Of a DNA stretch of 64,000 bases, positions 1 to 12,133 are shown in pieces. The stretch lies in contig NC_092873.1 of the NCBI RefSeq assembly GCF_028372415.1, positions 348,091,390 to 348,155,389 on the forward strand, in the 5' to 3' direction. The DNA comes from Notamacropus eugenii (taxonomy: Eukaryota > Chordata > Mammalia > Diprotodontia > Macropodidae). Each line of letters starts with the position of its first letter. The first letter of the stretch is position 1. Under the pieces are notes generated by a model. It was not told the DNA's origin, made no database searches, and saw only the letters and a program-made list of their open reading frames with translations. Both the position numbers and the translations under genes were made by a program.

Positions 1-295
1 CATTTTACATTCCAACCAGATTGAACTGCTGGTTAGGTTTCCTGTACTGCCTTTCCTTTCCCTTTCTCTTCCTCATTCTTCTCCACTCTCACCATTATGT
101 GCCAACACTGTTACCCTAACTTAACATTTCATCTTTAGTTTCTATGTCTTCGCAAAGGCTGTACAACCATGAAGCACCTGATCTTCCAGCCCCATGCCTC
201 ACCTCTTAAAAAGCTACAAGTCATGAACCACCTCCTTCTTAAAGACTATCTTCAGCAGTGGGGTACTTGTGGTCTCAGCAAGTTCCCCACCCCTG

Positions 296-345
296 CTTTT
301 GGTCAATCAATAGTATATAGTAGGTGCTTAATAAGTGCTCATTCT
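296..345 (+). repeat. L2 3'-end fragment (weak)
   Basis: A short stretch reads like the L2 LINE terminus, with the 'tagtaggtgcttaataagtg' signature that ends most L2 copies. The rest of 1-295 has no feature I recognise; the short reading frame there has no family resemblance. Confidence 0.45.
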
Positions 346-354
346 CCACATACA

Positions 355-960
355 CCCACCTAATGTGTACAAAGCACTGTATAGAAAGTAAACAATGCAA
401 CAGCCCCTGCCATCAACGGGCTTCCATTTAACTGGGGGGGAGGGGGGAAGAGACAGGGGTGACATCTACACAGATAAGTAAATACAAATAATATAATGAG
501 GGAGAGTACTTGGTGGCATGTGAGCTGGACTGTGAAGGAAGCTAAAGATTCTGAGAGGCAGGGATTAGGAATTTTTACTGATAGGCCTTGTGTTTCTCCA
601 ATTTCATGTTATTTACTCTGCTGCCATGGTCCATGGTTTTTTGAGTCACACTTCAGTTGCTTTCCATTTACATATATACACACACATATATACATATACA
701 TACATACACATGTATACAATTGTGTATACATATACACATCACATACTCATACATATACATATATATACTTTTTTATCTGTCATGCCTGCTGTAGGGGACA
801 CTTTGTGAAAGGCAGAGAAATTAAACACTCAGTTTTAGGGGCCAGCCATAGACCAGTTTGGTTGGAATGTGGTTGAGTTAGGTGAGTGGTAGAATGTGGA
901 GACCTTAAGTGCCAAGCTCCAGAGTTGGCATTTTATCCTAGCAGATGCTCAAAAAATATA
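355..960 (-). repeat. L2 LINE remnant, antisense
   Basis: The plus strand reads as the complement of an L2 3' half. It has 'gtacaaagcactgta', then 'cagcccctgccatcaacggg', 'gaaggaagctaaagattctg' and, near 900, 'gaccttaagtgccaagctcc'. The same series occurs in the clearer antisense L2 copies at 20.1, 37.4 and 57.2 kb. A microsatellite interrupts it at 668-772. Confidence 0.5.
668..772. repeat. AT/AC-rich microsatellite
   Basis: Alternating TA/CA/TG dinucleotides of the form tatacacacatatatac, imperfect and about 100 bp long. Apparent reading frames across it are low-complexity artefacts. Confidence 0.8.
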
Positions 961-1176
961 GTGATAAGAGAAAGCATGGATGGCAACACTATTTTGGATA
1001 TAAAGATCTAGTACCAAGGTTCATTTAGTCAACATGTTCATGTTGTGTATACATCATTGTATCTCTGTATGTGTAAATGTATTGGAATTTGTGTCTTGTA
1101 ATTCCCAGGGGCACCCTCTGTTCCAGCAAATACTCTTCAGGCCTTGGTCTATACATGGCAGGCAAAAGCCAGTTAG

Positions 1177-1345
1177 ATTTGTTGTGGTTGTTTTTCACTC
1201 ATTTTCAGTTGTGTCTGACTCTTCATGAATCCACTTAGGGTTTTCTTGGCAAAGATACTGGAATAGTTTGCCATTTCCTTCTCATTTTACAGATGAGGAA
1301 ACTGAGACAAACAGGGTTAAGTGACTTGCCCAGTTACTCAAAGAG
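1177..1345 (-). repeat. MAR1/MON1-type CORE-SINE, antisense
   Basis: Complement of the marsupial SINE body: 'ggttttcttggcaaagatac', 'tttgccatttccttctc', 'cagatgaggaaactgagaca', 'gtgacttgcccag'. Matches the plus-strand copies at 8.76, 29.11, 36.54 and 42.06 kb. The tRNA-like head is missing, so this is a 5'-truncated copy. Confidence 0.8.
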
Positions 1346-2220
1346 TCCTAACTGTTGCTCACATTAACCCTCACTCCTGGGCACTGCAGGATCCCAGGTG
1401 TCCTAAGAATTTCCTAGGCTGTGGGTCTGGACCCGAAGAAATTGGGGATGCTCACTTGGGTTCAGTCTGCAACCAGAGTGGTCAGCCCCCTACCTTTGAA
1501 TGATCCTGACAGTCCAGGAAACCAGGAGGGAGAAACACTAGAGCCAGTATTCTGTCATCCTGGAAGAGGATTCTTTGCTGCTGTACAGTGTCCCCAAGAG
1601 CTTTCATAAAGGGCTTTTTGGGGTGTTGTTCTCTCGTTTAGTGGGGAAATATGGTGGGGGCTCCCCTTGCTCAGTTCTTCATCAGCTCAGAGACTACCAG
1701 GTAGCTTTACCTTTTTTACTACTCTGTCTTATCTGCTTTCTTTCTTCACCCTCATTTTTCCTCTTTGTTCCCCTGTTCCAAAATGGGAGTTGTCCCCCTC
1801 CTGGGTCTTTCTGAGCAGATCTCAGAAAAAAATGGAAACTGGAAGCTGGCATTCTGTACCCACTACATCCTTATTTTGAGCTTGGTATTACCTGTCCTTG
1901 CTTCCCCACTCCTAAAAGGCACTACTACTCTTCCCAGAGAGTGTGACAGATGGTGTTGTGGGAGTGTGGGAGTTAACTCCAGTTGCCCCAGTTCTGCTAG
2001 AGGTCCACAACAGGAAAGATGCAGCAAATTTTCAGTCCCCATGATGGCAGCAGAGGGAGGAGATTCATGAAAAGAGGCTATTGAGTTAGGAAGGGTCACT
2101 TGCTCTGTATGCTTCAAAGAAAGAGCATAGGTAACTTAACAGTGGTCCTGACAGAGATGTTTCCATCTCTCTCATGACTTTACTTCATGACTTGAGACAG
2201 TCAAGAGATGCTAGGTCTTT
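1346..2220. other. Unassigned intergenic sequence
   Basis: About 870 bp with no repeat or gene that I recognise. Several overlapping frames of 60-100 codons are open here, but none shows a domain, signal peptide or splice context, and they overlap each other on both strands. Confidence 0.5.
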
Positions 2221-3245
2221 CTTTTTTCTTATTTAATATTTTATTTTTCCCCAATTATATGTAAAAACAATTTTACATTCTTTTTTTCTCAAATTTTGAG
2301 TTTCAAATTCTGTCCCTCCCTTTGCTCTCCACCTCATTGAGAAGGCAAACAATTTGAAATATGTTATACATGTGTAGTCATACAAAACATATTTCCATGT
2401 CAGTCATTCTTTGAAAGAAAACACAAAAAAAAAAATAAGAAAAAGTATCTTTGGTCAGCATTCAGGCTCTACCAGTTCTTTCTCTGGAGATGGACAGCAT
2501 CTTTCATCATAAGTCCTACTCCTACAAAATTGTCTTGGATCATTGTACTGCTGAGAATAAATAGCTAAATTATTCATAGTAGGTAATCATACAATAATAT
2601 TCTCCTGTTTCTGATCATTTCACTTTGTATCAGCTCATGTCAGTCTGTCTGTGTTTTCCTGAGAGCATCCTGCTCATTATTTCTTAAAGCACAATAGTAT
2701 TCCACCACAATCATATACAACTCGTTCAGCCATCCCTCAGTTTCCAGTTCTCTGCTATCACTAATGAATCTGCCATAAATATTTTTGTACACCTACGTCC
2801 TTTTACTTTTTGTTTTTTATCTCTTTGGGATATAGATCTAGTAGTGGTGTTGCTTGGTCAAAGGGTAGACATGGATTTATAGCCCTTTGGGCATGGTTTC
2901 AAATTGCTCTCCAGAATGGTTGAATCAGTATACAACTCCACCAATAGTATATTCATGTTTTAATTTTCCCACATCCCTTCCAACATTTGTCATTTTTTTC
3001 TGTCATATCAGCCAATCTGACAGGTGTAAGGTAGTAGCTCAGAGTTGTTTTAATTTGCATTTCTCACATCAATAGTGATTTAGAGCATTTTTAGACTATA
3101 GCTTTGATAACTTTGTCTGAAAACTGCCCATTCATATCCTTTGACCATTTATCAATCAAGAATGGCTCTTATTTCTATAAATTTGGCTGAGTTTTCTTTA
3201 TTGAGAAATTAAGTCTTTATCAGAGAAACTCACTATAAAATACTT
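2221..3245 (-). repeat. Marsupial L1 3' UTR, antisense
   Basis: Begins with an A-tail complement followed by the complement of a LINE-1 3' end ('aaattttgagtttcaaattc', 'gagaaggcaaacaatttga'). It continues through the typical antisense L1 3' UTR text ('tttgggatatagatctagta', 'tggtcaaagggtagacatgg', 'ctccagaatggttgaatcag', 'aatttgcatttctcacatca'). It is contiguous with the HAL1 body at 3246-5253 in the same orientation, so the two probably form one inserted element. Confidence 0.7.
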
Positions 3246-5253
3246 TTTCACAGTAATGATTGTCAACCATGTATTTCCCTCCATCCTATTTTCTCCATTT
3301 ATCCAATCTCTCTCTTTTTACCCCGTCTATTCTCAAAAATGTTTTGCTTCTGACTTTTACCTCCCCCACAACTGCCTTCTCTTCAGTCAGCTTACCCCTT
3401 CTCTTATTGCCTTTCCTTCCTACTTTCCTGTAAGGTGAGGTAGATTTCTATACGCAGCTGAGTGTGTATATTATTCCCTCTTTGAGCTAATTCTGATGAG
3501 AGTAGAGTTCATGTGTTCACCTCCCCACTTCCCTCATTTCCCCCTCCACTGTAAAATCTCTTCCAGGCGTCTTATGTCAGATAATTTATCCCATTCTACC
3601 TCTCTCTCCATTTCCCTTTCTCCCAGTGCATTTTTCTTTCTCATCCCTTGGTTCTGGGGTTTTTTTAGATAATCATACCATCACATTCAATTTGCACCTC
3701 TGCTTTCTGTCTATGTATATTCTGTCTAATTGCCCTAATAATGAGAAAGTTTTTAAGAGTTCTAAATATCATTTTCCCATGGAGGAATAGAAATAGTTTA
3801 ACCTTATCAAATCCCTTATGATTTCTCTTTCCTGTTTATCTTTTTATGCTTCTTTTGCATTTTGTGTTTGAAAGTCAAATTTTCTATTCAGCTCTGGTCT
3901 TTTCATCAGGAATGTTTGAAAGTCCTCTATTTCATTATGTACTCATTTTCCCCTCAAAGAATTATACTCAGTTTTGCTATGTAGGTAATTTTTGTTTGTA
4001 ATCCTAGCTCTTTTTATCCCCTGGAATATCATATTCCAATCCCTCTATTCCTTTAATGTTGAAGCTGCTAAATCTTGTGTTATTTTCTTCAGTGAGCTAT
4101 TGTACTTCCTTTTCTATTTGGTCAATTCTATTTTTTTAAGGAGTTTTTTCTTCAGTGAATTTTTGTATATCTTTTTCCATTTGGCCAATTCTGCTTTTCA
4201 AGGCACTCCTCTCTTCATTGGATTTTTGTGCCTCTTTCACCATTTGGCTTATTTTGTTTCTTAAGGTGTTATTTTATTCAGTATTTTTTGTGCCTTCTTT
4301 ATCAAACTGTTTACTCTTTTTTATAATGATTTTCTTACGTCACTCACATTTCTCTTTCCAATTTTTCCTCTGACTCTCTTACTTGATTTTTAAAATCCTT
4401 TTTGAGCCTGAGACCAATTCATAATTTTCATTGAGGCTCTTAATGCAGGAATTTTGACTTTGTTGTCTTCCTCTTCACCTAGTAGCTTTCTATGATCAGA
4501 ATTTTTTCCTGCTGTTTGCTTATTTTCCAGTCTATTTCTTGACTCTATGCTAAAGTGGGACTAAGCTTTCCAAGTGGAAGGGGCACTGTTCCAAGCTTCA
4601 GGGGGAGAGGTTTGCAGCTGTTTTCAAAGGCAATTCTGAGGACCTGTAAGTTTTTGACTCTTTCAAGGTAGTATGATCTAGGGAGAGGTGTATTTACTAC
4701 TCTCCTGTACTGTGACTGGTTTGTGAGCAGCCACAAACACTCTTTTCAACCCTGGACCAGAGTTCCTGCTCCCCTGTGACCACAAGCTCTGTGTGTGCTC
4801 CTCCTTGCACTGGTATTAAAACCCAATAATGCAACCCAGATCCAAATATAGTGAATGTAACCGAGCCCTGAACCTGATGCCAGTAAAAGGATTCCTATAA
4901 ATCTGATCTGCTGTCCAATCTCCTTACCATCTGTGGACAGAGAAGTGTGGAAATCTCTGTTGCTGCCACTGATTCAGTCACCCCAAGGCCTGCTCCTGGT
5001 TTACTGGGGCCCAGTCTACACTGGTATGCCCTGAACTGGCCTGCAATCCTCTCTCACCTTGGTGCAACAGACCTTTCCTGCTGACCTTCTAAGTTGTCTT
5101 GGGCTCAAAAATTGTTTCACTCCATGTTTTGTGGGTTCTGATGCTCTAGAATTTGTTTGGAGTCATTATTTAAAGGTATTTGGAAGGTCTGTAGGGAGAG
5201 CTCAGGAAAGTCCCTTCCTTCACTCTGCCATCTTGACTCTGTCCTCAATCCTG
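3246..5253 (-). mobile_element. HAL1 (half-L1) element, antisense, internally deleted
   Basis: Read on the minus strand, the order is L1-type 5' UTR ('gccatcttgactct' complement near 5240), ORF1 start near 4.53 kb, coiled-coil segment, then 3' UTR. There is no ORF2. The coiled-coil heptads (complement of 'ttttccatttggccaattct') pass directly into the very end of ORF1 ('gaagctgctaaatcttgtgt' complement, near 4060). The RRM-like and C-terminal domains present in the copies at 9.3 and 21.4 kb are therefore missing, a loss of roughly 430 bp. ORF1 also carries stops and shifts. Confidence 0.75.
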
Positions 5254-5332
5254 GATCTTTCCATTGAAACTAGCTGCCTTGTGGAAGATGTTCCCTGAAG
5301 CTACTATGATGCTTCTCAGAAGAGAAGGGGGC

Positions 5333-7967
5333 CCAGGGGAAGGAGCCAAGATGGCTAGAATAGAAGCAGAGACTTGCTAGAACTCTTCCCCTAAGCCCAG
5401 TCAAATATCTTTAAAAAATGACTCTCAACAAATTCTGGAGCAGCAGAATCCACAGCATGATGGAGTGAAGCAAATCTCCAGGTCAAGACAGGGTGAAAGG
5501 TCAACAGGAAGCTTATATCACTCTACCCTGGAAGTAGATTGCAGTTCAGTGTGGGCTTCACTGGCATAGACAGGGCCTGAGCAGGGCTCCAGGGCACTGA
5601 CTCTATGACACCTGTGGCAGTTTGCAGACTTCACAACCCCAAAATACTGAGGACAAATTGAAAGGTCAATGGAAAAAACTTGTTGGACCTATGTGAGAGA
5701 GTAGAGTGGTCCAGCCCCAGCCCCAGGGTGGCAGAGGGGATGGAAAAGCCCTCAGCAGCCACAGTAGCAGTAGAGGCAGAGGCGGTGGCTGTTTCTGGAG
5801 CTTTCAGTCCACAGATTGTGGGGGTATTGAGTGGCTGGCAACTCCCCAACCCTACTGGAACTGGAGAACTACCTTGACAAAGAGCTCAAAAGTCAAGTAA
5901 ATATCTGGGGAAAGGAGCAAAAACCAGAAAAATAGAATCTTATAGAATCTTACTTTGGTGACAAAGAAGATCAAAATATACAAACAGAAAAAGACAACAA
6001 AGTCAAAGCTCCCACATCCAAAGTCTCCAAAATAAATATGCAATGGTCTCAGGCCATGGAAGAGCTCAAAAAGGATTTTGAAAATCAAGTAAGAGAAGTA
6101 GAGCAAAAATTGGGAAGAGAAATGAGAGTGATGCAACAAAATCATGAAAAATAGGTCAACTATTTTCTAAAGGGGATCCAAAAAATGCTGAAAAAAATAA
6201 CACCTTAAAAAATGGACTAGTCCAAATGGCAAAAGAGATCCAAAAAATCTGTGAGGAGGAGAATGCCTCAAAAGGCGGAATTGGCCAGATGGAAAAGGAG
6301 GTCCAAAAGCTCACTGAAGAAAATAATTCCTTAAAGATTAGAATGGAGCAGATGGAAACTAATGACTTTATGAAAAATCAAGAAATTATAAAACAAAACC
6401 AAAGAAATGAAAAAAGAGAAGACAATGTGAAATATCTCATTGAAAAAACAACTGGCCTGGAAAATAGACCCAGGAGAGACAATTTAAAAATTACCGGATT
6501 ACCTGAAAACCATGATAAAAAAAGAAGAGCCTAGACATCTTCTTTCAAGAAATTATCAAGAAAAACTGCCCTGATATTCTAGAATCAGAGGGTAACATAG
6601 ATATTGAAAGAATCCACTGATCCCCTCCTGAAAGAGATCTCAAAAGGAAAATTCTCAGGAATATTGTAGCCAAATTCCAAAACTCCCAGGTCAAGGAGAA
6701 AATATCCCAAGCAGTCAGAAAAAAAACAATTCAAGTATTGTGGAAACACAATCGGGATAACACAAGATCTAGCAGCTTCTACATTAAGGTACTGAAGGGC
6801 TTGGAATATGGTATTCCAGAGGTCAAAGGATCTAGGATTAAAACCAAGAATCACCTACTCAGCAAAACTGAGTATAATACTACAGGGGGGGAAATGGTCA
6901 TTCAATGAAATAGAGGAACTTCAAGCATTCTTGATGAAAAGACCAGAGCTGAATAGAAAATTTGACTTTCAAGCATAAGAATCAAGAGAAGCATGAAAAG
7001 GTAAACAGGCAAGAGAAATCATAAGGGACTTACTAAAGCTGAACTGTTTACATTCCTACAGGGAAAAATAATATTTGTAACTCTTGAGACTTTTCTTAGT
7101 ATTAGGGTAGTTGGAGGAATTATATACATATAGACAGAGGGCATAGGGTGAGTTGAATAAGTAAGGATGATATCTAAAAAAATAAAATTAAGGGGTGAGA
7201 GAGGAATATATTGGAAGGAGAAAGGGAGAAATAGAATAGGGCAAATTCTCTCACATAAAAGAGGCAAGAAAAAACTTTTTCAATGGAGGGAAAGAGCAGG
7301 GAAGTGAGAGGGAAAGAGTGACCCTTACTCTAATTGGATTTGACTTAAGGAGGGAATAATATGCACACTCAATTTGGTATAAAAATCTATCTTACACTAC
7401 AGGAATGTAAGGGGGAAGGAGATAAGTGGGGGTGGGGGCATGATAGAAGGGAGGGCAAAGGGGAGGAGAGTGTAATTAGAAGTAAATACTTTTGAAAAGG
7501 GACAGGGTCAAAAGAGAGAATAGAATAAATGGGGTCAGGATAGAGGGAAATATAATCTTTCACATCATGACTGTTATGGAAGTGTTTTTCATGACTACAC
7601 ATGTATAACCTATATTGAATTACTTGCCTTCTCAGTGGGAATGGGTGGGGAGGGAGGAAGAAAGAGAAGTTGGAACTCAGAAGTTTTAAAAATGAATGTT
7701 AAAAAAATTTTTTATGCAACTGGGAAATAAGACATACAGGCAATGGGGTATGGAAATCTATCTTGCCCTACAGAAAAAAGAGGGGAAGAGGATGACAGAA
7801 GGGAAGGATGTGAGAGAGGGGAGGGCAGATTAAGGGAAGGGGTAATCAGAATTCATACTGTCTTGGGGTGGATGAAGGGGAGATATAGGGAGAAAATTTG
7901 GAACTCAAAATCTTGTGGAGGTGAATGTTGAAAACTAAAAATTAATTAATTAAAAAAAAAAAAGAAA
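5333..7967 (+). mobile_element. HAL1 (half-L1) element, near full length
   Basis: A 2.63-kb non-autonomous LINE-1 derivative. The 5' end has the L1-like 'ggagccaagatggctagaat'. ORF1 remnants run from about 5.9 to 6.98 kb: a coiled coil ('KDFENQVREVEQKLGREMR'), the RRM-like segment ('LENRPRRDNLKITGLPE') and the C-terminal domain. ORF1 is broken by stops and frameshifts. It passes straight into a purine-rich 3' UTR with no ORF2. A poly(A) stretch ends the element near 7965. Imperfect flanking repeats (gaagggggc at 5324-5332, ggaaggggggc at 7968-7978) are a plausible target duplication. Confidence 0.8.
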
Positions 7968-7978
7968 GGAAGGGGGGC

Positions 7979-8480
7979 AACAAAAGGAGGCTAAGCCTAA
8001 GTCCTGACTTGCAATTCTGGAAAGCATAGCCCCTGAGGAAATTGTTGAAACAGTACAGAAGCAAGGTGAAAGTGAAATAATCTGTTTAACAGTCCTATCA
8101 TCTCATGTTTTAATGTTTTAAGTATCAGCTTCCCAAGAGAGTATAAGAGGAGTTATGATGTGTTGTACTGTGCTTTAAGTTTTATTAATACATGCTTAAG
8201 AGTCATCTGTTTTTAAAACGTTTCTTTTATATAGAGAAAATAAATGGCTGCCCTATACCTGATTCATATTGTACATTGATTGATTCTGCTCCCTTTTAGG
8301 TAGACAATAGACATGAGTCACAACTAACCTTTAAATGATTTTTCCTACAACTCTAGGATAGAGGTGAAAAGAATCTAACCTCTCTCTTTTGAGCCAAGGG
8401 TCCCTCATTAATAAAGCTGGTCTGCATAGCCTGGGGGCCCCTATAGGAGAAAAGATTGAGCATTCCAGCTCTCTTGGGCT
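7979..8480. other. Unassigned intergenic sequence
   Basis: About 500 bp without a recognisable gene or repeat family. Confidence 0.4.
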
Positions 8481-8504
8481 CAGGAGGTCTATTGTTATGG
8501 TAGG

Positions 8505-8700
8505 TAGGTGGTACAGTGATTAGAGTACTAGTCCTAAGTTAGGAAGACCTGAGTTCAGAGATGATATAGTCCACATTACAGGTGAGAAAACTGAGGCCCA
8601 GAGAAGTTAAGAAATTCACCCAAGTTCACATAAGTGGTTAAGTGATAGAGACAGGATTTAAAGCAAGGCCTTCTAACTTCAAATCCAAATCCCCTACTAC
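8505..8700. repeat. SINE head fused to an antisense MIR-type fragment
   Basis: 8505-8560 reads like the plus-strand tRNA-derived head ('ggtaggtggtacagtgatta', 'gacctgagttca'). From 8575 the text is the complement of a MIR body ('caggtgagaaaactgaggcc', 'acaggatttaaagcaaggcc'). Two opposed fragments therefore abut. Confidence 0.6.
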
Positions 8701-8755
8701 AAAAAAAAAAAAGATTGGCTCCCTTCCTATGGTTTACTCTTCCTTACCATCTTTG

Positions 8756-8975
8756 AATGGTCAGTAAGATGGCACAGTAGATACAGTGCCAGGTCTGGAG
8801 TCAGAAAGACTAGATACTTACTGTGTGATCCTGGGCAAGTCACTTAATCCTATTTGCCTCAGTTTCCTCATCTGTAAAATCAACTGGAGAAGGAAATGGC
8901 AAACCACCACAGTATCTTTGCCAAGAAAACCCTAGATGAAGTCATAAATATTCTAAAACAACTGAGCAACAACTA
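8756..8975 (+). repeat. MAR1/MON1-type CORE-SINE
   Basis: Near-complete copy: tRNA-like head ('aagatggcacagtagatac'), CORE ('gcctcagtttcctcatctgt') and tail ('ggagaaggaaatggcaaacc', 'tgccaagaaaaccctagatg', 'actgagcaacaact'). Confidence 0.85.
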
Positions 8976-9039
8976 GTTGGAGAGAAAGAATTCCTGCCTA
9001 CTGAAAGTTTCCACAGTTAGCTGTGATTGGATCTCTTCT

Positions 9040-9291
9040 TTCCTTTCCTATCAAACTCAGAGATCTTATAGTCAATTCATTTTTAATTTAATTAAATTTG
9101 AATTAATTTTTAAATTAAATATTATTTTTAATTACCCAGAGTTTTTTTCTTTCTATCCTCCATCTCACCCCCCCGAAAAAGAAAGAAAAACTAAGGCCTT
9201 GTAACATATGTTCAACATGTCAGTGTTCATGCATATTCATGAAGAGCAAATTCTCATGTTGGCCATGTTCAAAAATGTGTGTCTCCTTGAG
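9040..9291 (-). repeat. Older L1 3' UTR fragment, left half of a split copy
   Basis: AT-rich tract followed by text typical of the antisense L1 3' UTR ('catatgttcaacatgtcag', 'ttctcatgttggccatgttc'). It is interrupted by the HAL1 at 9306-12133 and resumes at 12148. Confidence 0.55.
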
Positions 9292-9305
9292 TCCATCATC
9301 TCTTT

Positions 9306-12133
9306 TCTTTATGTTTATTTTTTTATTTTTAGTTTTCAACATTCGTTTCCATAAAATTTTGAGTTCCAAATTTTCTCCCCACATCTCCCCTCCCCCACCC
9401 CAAAACTCCATATATTCTGATTACCCCCTCCCCAAATCTGCCCTCCCTTCTATCACATGCCTCCCTTCCTTTATCCCCATCTTCTCTCTTTTCTTGTAGG
9501 GCAAGATAGATTTCTCTACCCATTACTTGTATTTCTTATTTCCCAGTTGTATGCAAAAACAATTTTCAACATTCTTTCCTAAAACTTTAAGTTCCAACTT
9601 CTCTCCCTTCCTCCCTCCCCACTCATCCCAACTGAGAAGGCAAGCAATTCAACATAGGCTATACATGTGTAGTTTTGCAAAAGACTTCCATAATAGTCAT
9701 GTTGTGTAAGATAACTATATTTCCCTCCATCCTATCCTGTCCCCCAATTATTCTATTCTCTCTTTTGACCTTGTCCCTCCTCTAAAGTGTTTGCTTCTAA
9801 TTACTCCCTCCTTCCATTTGCCCTCCCTTCTATCATCCCCCCACCCCACTTCTCCCCTTCTCCCCTACTTTCTTGTAGTGTAAGATAAATTTTCATGCCA
9901 AATTGAGTGACCATGTTATTCCCTCCTTAAGCCAAACATGATGAGAGTAAGTAAGCTTCATTTACTCCCTCTCACTTCTCCTCTTTTCTCCTCCATTGAA
10001 AAAGCTTTTTCTTGCCTCTTTTATGAGGGTTAATTTGCCCCATTCCATTTCTCCCTTTCTCCTCCCAATATATTCCTCTCTTACCCCTTAATTTTATTTT
10101 TTTAGATACCATCCCTTCATATTCAACTCACCCTGTACTCTCTGTCTATGTGTGTGTGTGTATGTGTGTATGTGTGTGTGTGTGTATAATCCCTTCAACT
10201 ACCTAAATACTGAGAAAAGTTTCAAGAATTACAAATATTATCCTTCCATGTAGGAATGTAAACAGTTCAACTTTAGAACATCCCCTGTGATTTCTCTTTC
10301 CCTGTTTACCTTTTCATGCTTCTCTTGACTTTTGTGTTTGATGGTCAAATTTTCTATTCAGCTCTGATCTTTTCATCAAGAATATTTAAAAGTCCTCTAT
10401 TTCACTGAATAACCGTTTCCCCCTCTGCAGTATTATACTCAGTTTTGCTGGTTAGGTGATTCTTGGTTTAATCCTAATTCTTTTGATTTCTGGAATATCA
10501 TATTCCAAGCCTTTCAATATCTTAATGTAGAAGCTGCTAGATCTTGTGTTATCCTGATTGTATTTCCACAAGACTCTAATTTTTTCTTTCCAGCTGCTTG
10601 CAATATTTTCTCCTTGACCTGGGAACCTTGGAATTTAACTACAATATTCCTAGGAGTTTTTCTTCTTGGATCTCTTTCAGGAGGTGATTGGTGGATTCTT
10701 TCAATATTCATTTTACCCTCTGGCTCTAGAATATCAGGGCAGTTTTCCTTCATAATTTCATGAGAGATGATGTCTAGCCTCTTTTTTTATTGTGACTTTC
10801 AGGTAGTCCCATAATTTTTAAATAGTCTCTCCTGGATCTATTTTCCAGGTCAGTTGTTTTTCCAATGAGATATTTCATATTATCTTTCATTTTTTCATTC
10901 TTTCAGTTTTGTTTTGTAATTTTTTGGTTTCTCATAAAGTCATTAGCTTCCTTCTGTTCCATTCTAATTTTTAAAGAACTATTTTCTTAGTGAGCTTTTG
11001 AACCTCCTTTTCCATTTGGCTAATTCTGCTTTCTAAAGCATTATTCTCATTGGCTTTTTGGACCTCTTTTGCCAATTGAGTTAGCCTATTTTTAAGGGTG
11101 TTATTTTCTTCAGCATTTTTGTGTCTCCTTTAGCAAGGTATTGACTCGCTTTTCATGATTTTCTTGCATCGCTCTCATTTCTCTTCCCAATTTTTCCTCT
11201 ACCTCTCTTACTTGATTTTCAAAATCCTTTTTGAGCTCTTCCATGGCCTGAGACCATTGCATATTTATTTTTGAGGTTTGGGATGCACAAGCCTTGACTT
11301 TTAGGTCTTCCTCTGATGGTGTGCATTGTTCTTCCTCATCTGAAAGGATGGAAGAAAATACCTGTTCACCTAGAAAGTAGCCTTCTATAGTCTTATTTTT
11401 TCCCCCTTTTTTGGGCATTTTTTCCAGTCAGTTACTTGACTTTGGATTCCTTTGTCAAGAGGAAGGTATATTCTGGGGGCCTGTAAGTTCTCAGTTCTTC
11501 TAAGGTGGCACAATCAAGGGAGAGGAGTTTAGTCCTCTCCTGGCCTGCACTCTGGTCTGGGAGCAACCACAGGCACTCTGTTCTGCCCAGGATCCACCTG
11601 CAGGGTTCCCTCTCCAGAGCCTTTACCAGCTCCACTGCCAGCACTGTTCCTCAACCCAGGAGAGCCACTCAGGGCAGAAATCCAGATCAGCAACTCATTT
11701 CCCCCAGGGTCTTTAGGTGGAGGGCTCCAAAAAATGGATGATGCTGCTGCAGTGGCTGCTGCTAGCAGATCCAGACTGTGTTCCCTTCTCACCCAAGTGA
11801 AAGAGCTTTCTCACTGACCTTTGAAGCTGTCTATGGTGTTTGTGGGTTAAGCAATTTGGGAACTGCTACTGCCAGTGGCACCCTGAAACCTGTTCTGGGT
11901 CCTGTCCCTGCCATGATGCTTGGCCCATGCTGGGCCATACTCCACTCTGCACCTGATGCAATAGACCTCTCCTGTTGGCCTTCTAGGCTATCTTGGGCTG
12001 GAAATCTCTTTCACTCTGTCTTTTTGTGACTTCTGCTGCTCTGGAAGTTGTTTAGAGTCATTTTTTACAGGTATTTTATGGGCTATGGAGAGGAGCTTAT
12101 ACAGGTATGTCTTTCTACTGCACCATCTTGGCC
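9306..12133 (-). mobile_element. HAL1 (half-L1) element, antisense, with target duplication
   Basis: A 2.83-kb element. On the minus strand the order is 5' UTR ('ggccaagatggtgcag' near 12120), an ORF1 starting at 11418 with 'MPKKGGKNKTIEGYFLGEQ', a coiled coil ('QAMEELKKDFENQVREVEE'), an RRM-like region, and a C-terminal domain ('NIERIHQSPPERDPRRKTPR', 'LQAAGKKK', 'DLAASTLR'). It then runs directly into the 3' UTR with no reverse transcriptase ORF. It is flanked by a clean 14-bp duplication, tccatcatctcttt, at 9292-9305 and 12134-12147, which fixes the ends. ORF1 is interrupted by stops. The 3' end has two successive L1-like termini. Confidence 0.88.
10149..10188. repeat. (TG)n microsatellite within HAL1 3' UTR
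   Basis: Imperfect TG/TA dinucleotide run inside the antisense HAL1, absent at the equivalent site in the 5.3-kb and 21.4-kb copies. It therefore arose after insertion. Confidence 0.8.

Noticed and set aside
1765-2117. Opposed frames of 84-101 codons
   Set aside because: They overlap on both strands, with no family resemblance, no CpG island and no splice context.
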